A DNA stretch of 62,660 nucleotides from Bdellovibrionales bacterium (GTDB lineage: Bacteria; Myxococcota; XYA12-FULL-58-9; SYDY01): positions 1 through 62,660 of the forward strand of contig SYDY01000042.1 of NCBI GenBank assembly GCA_005801425.1, read 5' to 3'. The notes under the pieces were generated by a model. It had not been told where the DNA came from, did not search any database, and saw only the letters and a program-made list of their open reading frames with translations. Below are positions 61,232-62,660 of the stretch, piece by piece (position 1 is the first letter of the stretch; each line of letters opens with the position of its first letter). The position numbers and the translations under genes were made by a program.

Positions 61232-62660
61232 GAAAAGAGTGCACGAGCTTGCGAAAGAGTTCGGATTGGAAAATCGAGATGCGTTGTTGCGCTTGCAGGC
61301 AGCAGGAATCGAAGCGAAGACGCACTCAAGTTCTGTTTATGAAGAAGAAGCACGTGCAGTGTTGCAACGTGCTGAGATGCCCGAATCACATGACAGTGAT
61401 GAAGCGAAACGGCGGCCCGGTATGATGATAGTTCGTAAAAAGCCGGCGGCACCGTCGCCTGCGGAAACGCAGATCCTACACATTGAGCAGGAACCTCTGG
61501 TTGTTGCCAAAGTTGAGACCCCAACGGTTTTTCACCCCGAGGTGGAAGAATTGCCTGTGGTTGAGACGCATGTGAGTGTCGAGGCGCCGCCGAAGCCCCT
61601 ACGTGAGGTGGACGTTGAGTTGCCTCCTGCGCGCCGTGTGAGCTCATCTTCGACGTATTTCGCGAAGCCGCTTGTCGACGCTGCGCCGCGTGTGCAAGAA
61701 ACCGAGCTTGCTGGCGATGTGGCCGATGCCGACGCAGGGCAACCCGTGGAGCGCTTAGACTCTCCACCTGAGGCCCCTATTGAAGCGAAGAATGACACAA
61801 CGGCTGTGGCTCAAGGTAAAGCCGGTGTCATCAAGCGACCGAGTGGTGCCATCGTGGTTCGTATGATCGACCGCGAAAAGCTCATGGAGCGTTTGCCGCA
61901 GGGGCGTCGTAATGGACCTGCGGGTGCATCAGCGACTTCACGCGTCGGTATGGCGGGTGCGGCACGTGCAGCGACGGGACCGCGAACGGGTACGGGCGTG
62001 ACACGTTCGGGTGGTGCTTCTGCGGGTTCAACCCGTGGTGCCCCGGGCTCAGGTCCTGCCGGACAGCGTTTTGGCCGTGTGACTGAATTGAAAGTCGTGC
62101 ATGACCCATTTCGTGGTGGCCGAGAAATGGTTCCGGCAGCTGGTGGTGCACCTGCAAGTCGTAAGCCTCGCGGTGCTCCTGGGGGTGGTGATGCTGCACG
62201 TCGGGGTGGTCCAGGGGGCGCACCTGGTGCGGGTGGACGTCCAGGTCAAGGTGGTGGTCGTCCAGCGCGTCGTGATGATCGTGAACGCGGAGGTGCTCCG
62301 TCTCGTTTGCGTCGTAAGAAAAGAGGCATGTCAGATTCGGCGCGTTCAGCACCGGCGACGATGCCCAAGTTGGAAAATCGTGTCCTTCGTATGAAGGAAA
62401 CCATCGTTGTTGGCGAACTTGCCCAGCAGCTTGGTGTTAAAGTGAGCGACGTGATTCGTAAGCTGATGATGCTTGATATCATGGCATCTCAGAATCAAAG
62501 TATTAACTTTGAGACGGCCCAAGTGGTGGCGGAAGAATACGAATATCGTATTGAATCCAGTGCCTTTGTGGTGGCAGATGCCATTGCCGGTGATGAGGCA
62601 GATAAAGGCCTTGAAGAGAATTTGAAACCAAGACCACCGGTTGTGACGGTCATGGGTCAC
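61224..62660 (+). CDS. infB: Translation initiation factor IF-2, 3' end outside the window
   Basis: The first 479 codons of infB; the ATG at 61224 has AAGGTGG upstream. The N-terminal IF2_N motif SKKRVHELAKEFGLENRDAL is followed by a long low-complexity region rich in Ala, Pro, Glu, then Gly/Arg (GGGRPARRDDRERGGAPS), and the second conserved N-domain (VVGELAQQLGVKVSDVIRKL). The window ends just as the GTPase begins (PPVVTVMGH, the start of the G1 motif). The function, GTP-dependent delivery of fMet-tRNA, is known for the family. Confidence 0.96.
   Translation, partial: MSKKRVHELAKEFGLENRDALLRLQAAGIEAKTHSSSVYEEEARAVLQRAEMPESHDSDEAKRRPGMMIVRKKPAAPSPAETQILHIEQEPLVVAKVETPTVFHPEVEELPVVETHVSVEAPPKPLREVDVELPPARRVSSSSTYFAKPLVDAAPRVQETELAGDVADADAGQPVERLDSPPEAPIEAKNDTTAVAQGKAGVIKRPSGAIVVRMIDREKLMERLPQGRRNGPAGASATSRVGMAGAARAATGPRTGTGVTRSGGASAGSTRGAPGSGPAGQRFGRVTELKVVHDPFRGGREMVPAAGGAPASRKPRGAPGGGDAARRGGPGGAPGAGGRPGQGGGRPARRDDRERGGAPSRLRRKKRGMSDSARSAPATMPKLENRVLRMKETIVVGELAQQLGVKVSDVIRKLMMLDIMASQNQSINFETAQVVAEEYEYRIESSAFVVADAIAGDEADKGLEENLKPRPPVVTVMGH

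Overview
This is a chromosomal window of moderate G+C content with dense gene packing and short gaps. The mixture suggests a free-living Gram-negative bacterium of the broad deltaproteobacterial / Myxococcota-Bdellovibrionota assemblage. The clues are several very large secreted Cys-rich proteins with MopE-type DNNCDG motifs, many lipoproteins, a YlxR/L7Ae-like fusion between nusA and infB, a DinG-type helicase, and an ATP/ADP-translocase-like carrier fused to HEAT repeats. This placement is inference; there is no rRNA or tRNA in the window to test it.

Layout. (1) 1-8359, minus strand: TPR-CPBP membrane protease, N-acetylmuramoyl-L-alanine amidase and RNase PH, then a giant SpvB/FG-GAP/RHS protein that runs off the left edge. 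That last gene is 1875 codons long in the window without a stop. (2) 8454-23293, plus strand: three closely spaced genes for envelope or secreted proteins of 1020, 366 and 3547 aa. The last carries four MopE motifs, about twenty copies of a four-cysteine C..C..CxW..C module, and propeller-like segments. (3) 23358-26369: SH3-like lipoprotein, M48-like metallopeptidase, phasin-like protein and a secreted protein. (4) 26449-30939, plus: lon-hisS-ftsB with overlapping ends, then a stand-alone biotinyl carrier domain. (5) 31868-30927, minus: sugar-nucleotide epimerase. (6) 35336-31928, minus: feoA-feoB-(Cys-rich FeoB partner)-exbB-exbD behind a good Fur box. (7) 35475-41626, plus, divergent from it: rrf2-sufB-sufC-sufD-sufS-sufU-sufT, a complete SUF Fe-S assembly operon with mostly ATGA/GTGA overlaps. 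(8) 41677-52744: TPR protein, a 150-bp MITE-like element, PLD-like protein, DinG helicase, periplasmic binding protein, a seven-module PPC-like lipoprotein and an orphan protein. (9) 52802-58024: pyruvate kinase, the carrier-HEAT fusion and TatD. (10) 58090-62660: promoter, leader terminator and rimP-nusA-ylxR-infB, the last cut by the right edge.

How it fits together. Iron uptake (Feo, ExbBD) and iron-sulfur assembly (SUF) are divergent and share a 138-bp control region with a Fur box and a sigma70-like promoter. The housekeeping translation genes are on the right. The accessory character lies in the large extracellular proteins at 1-23293 and 48406-51855.

A second theme is repetition. At least ten short palindromic elements of several families lie in gaps and inside genes. 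They contribute in-frame peptide to feoB (PWIPAFAGMT) and to a lipoprotein gene, and one lies at the 5' end of sufS. The end of tatD also falls in one.

Limits: all calls come from reading motifs and frames by eye. No database search, structure prediction or signal-peptide program was run.
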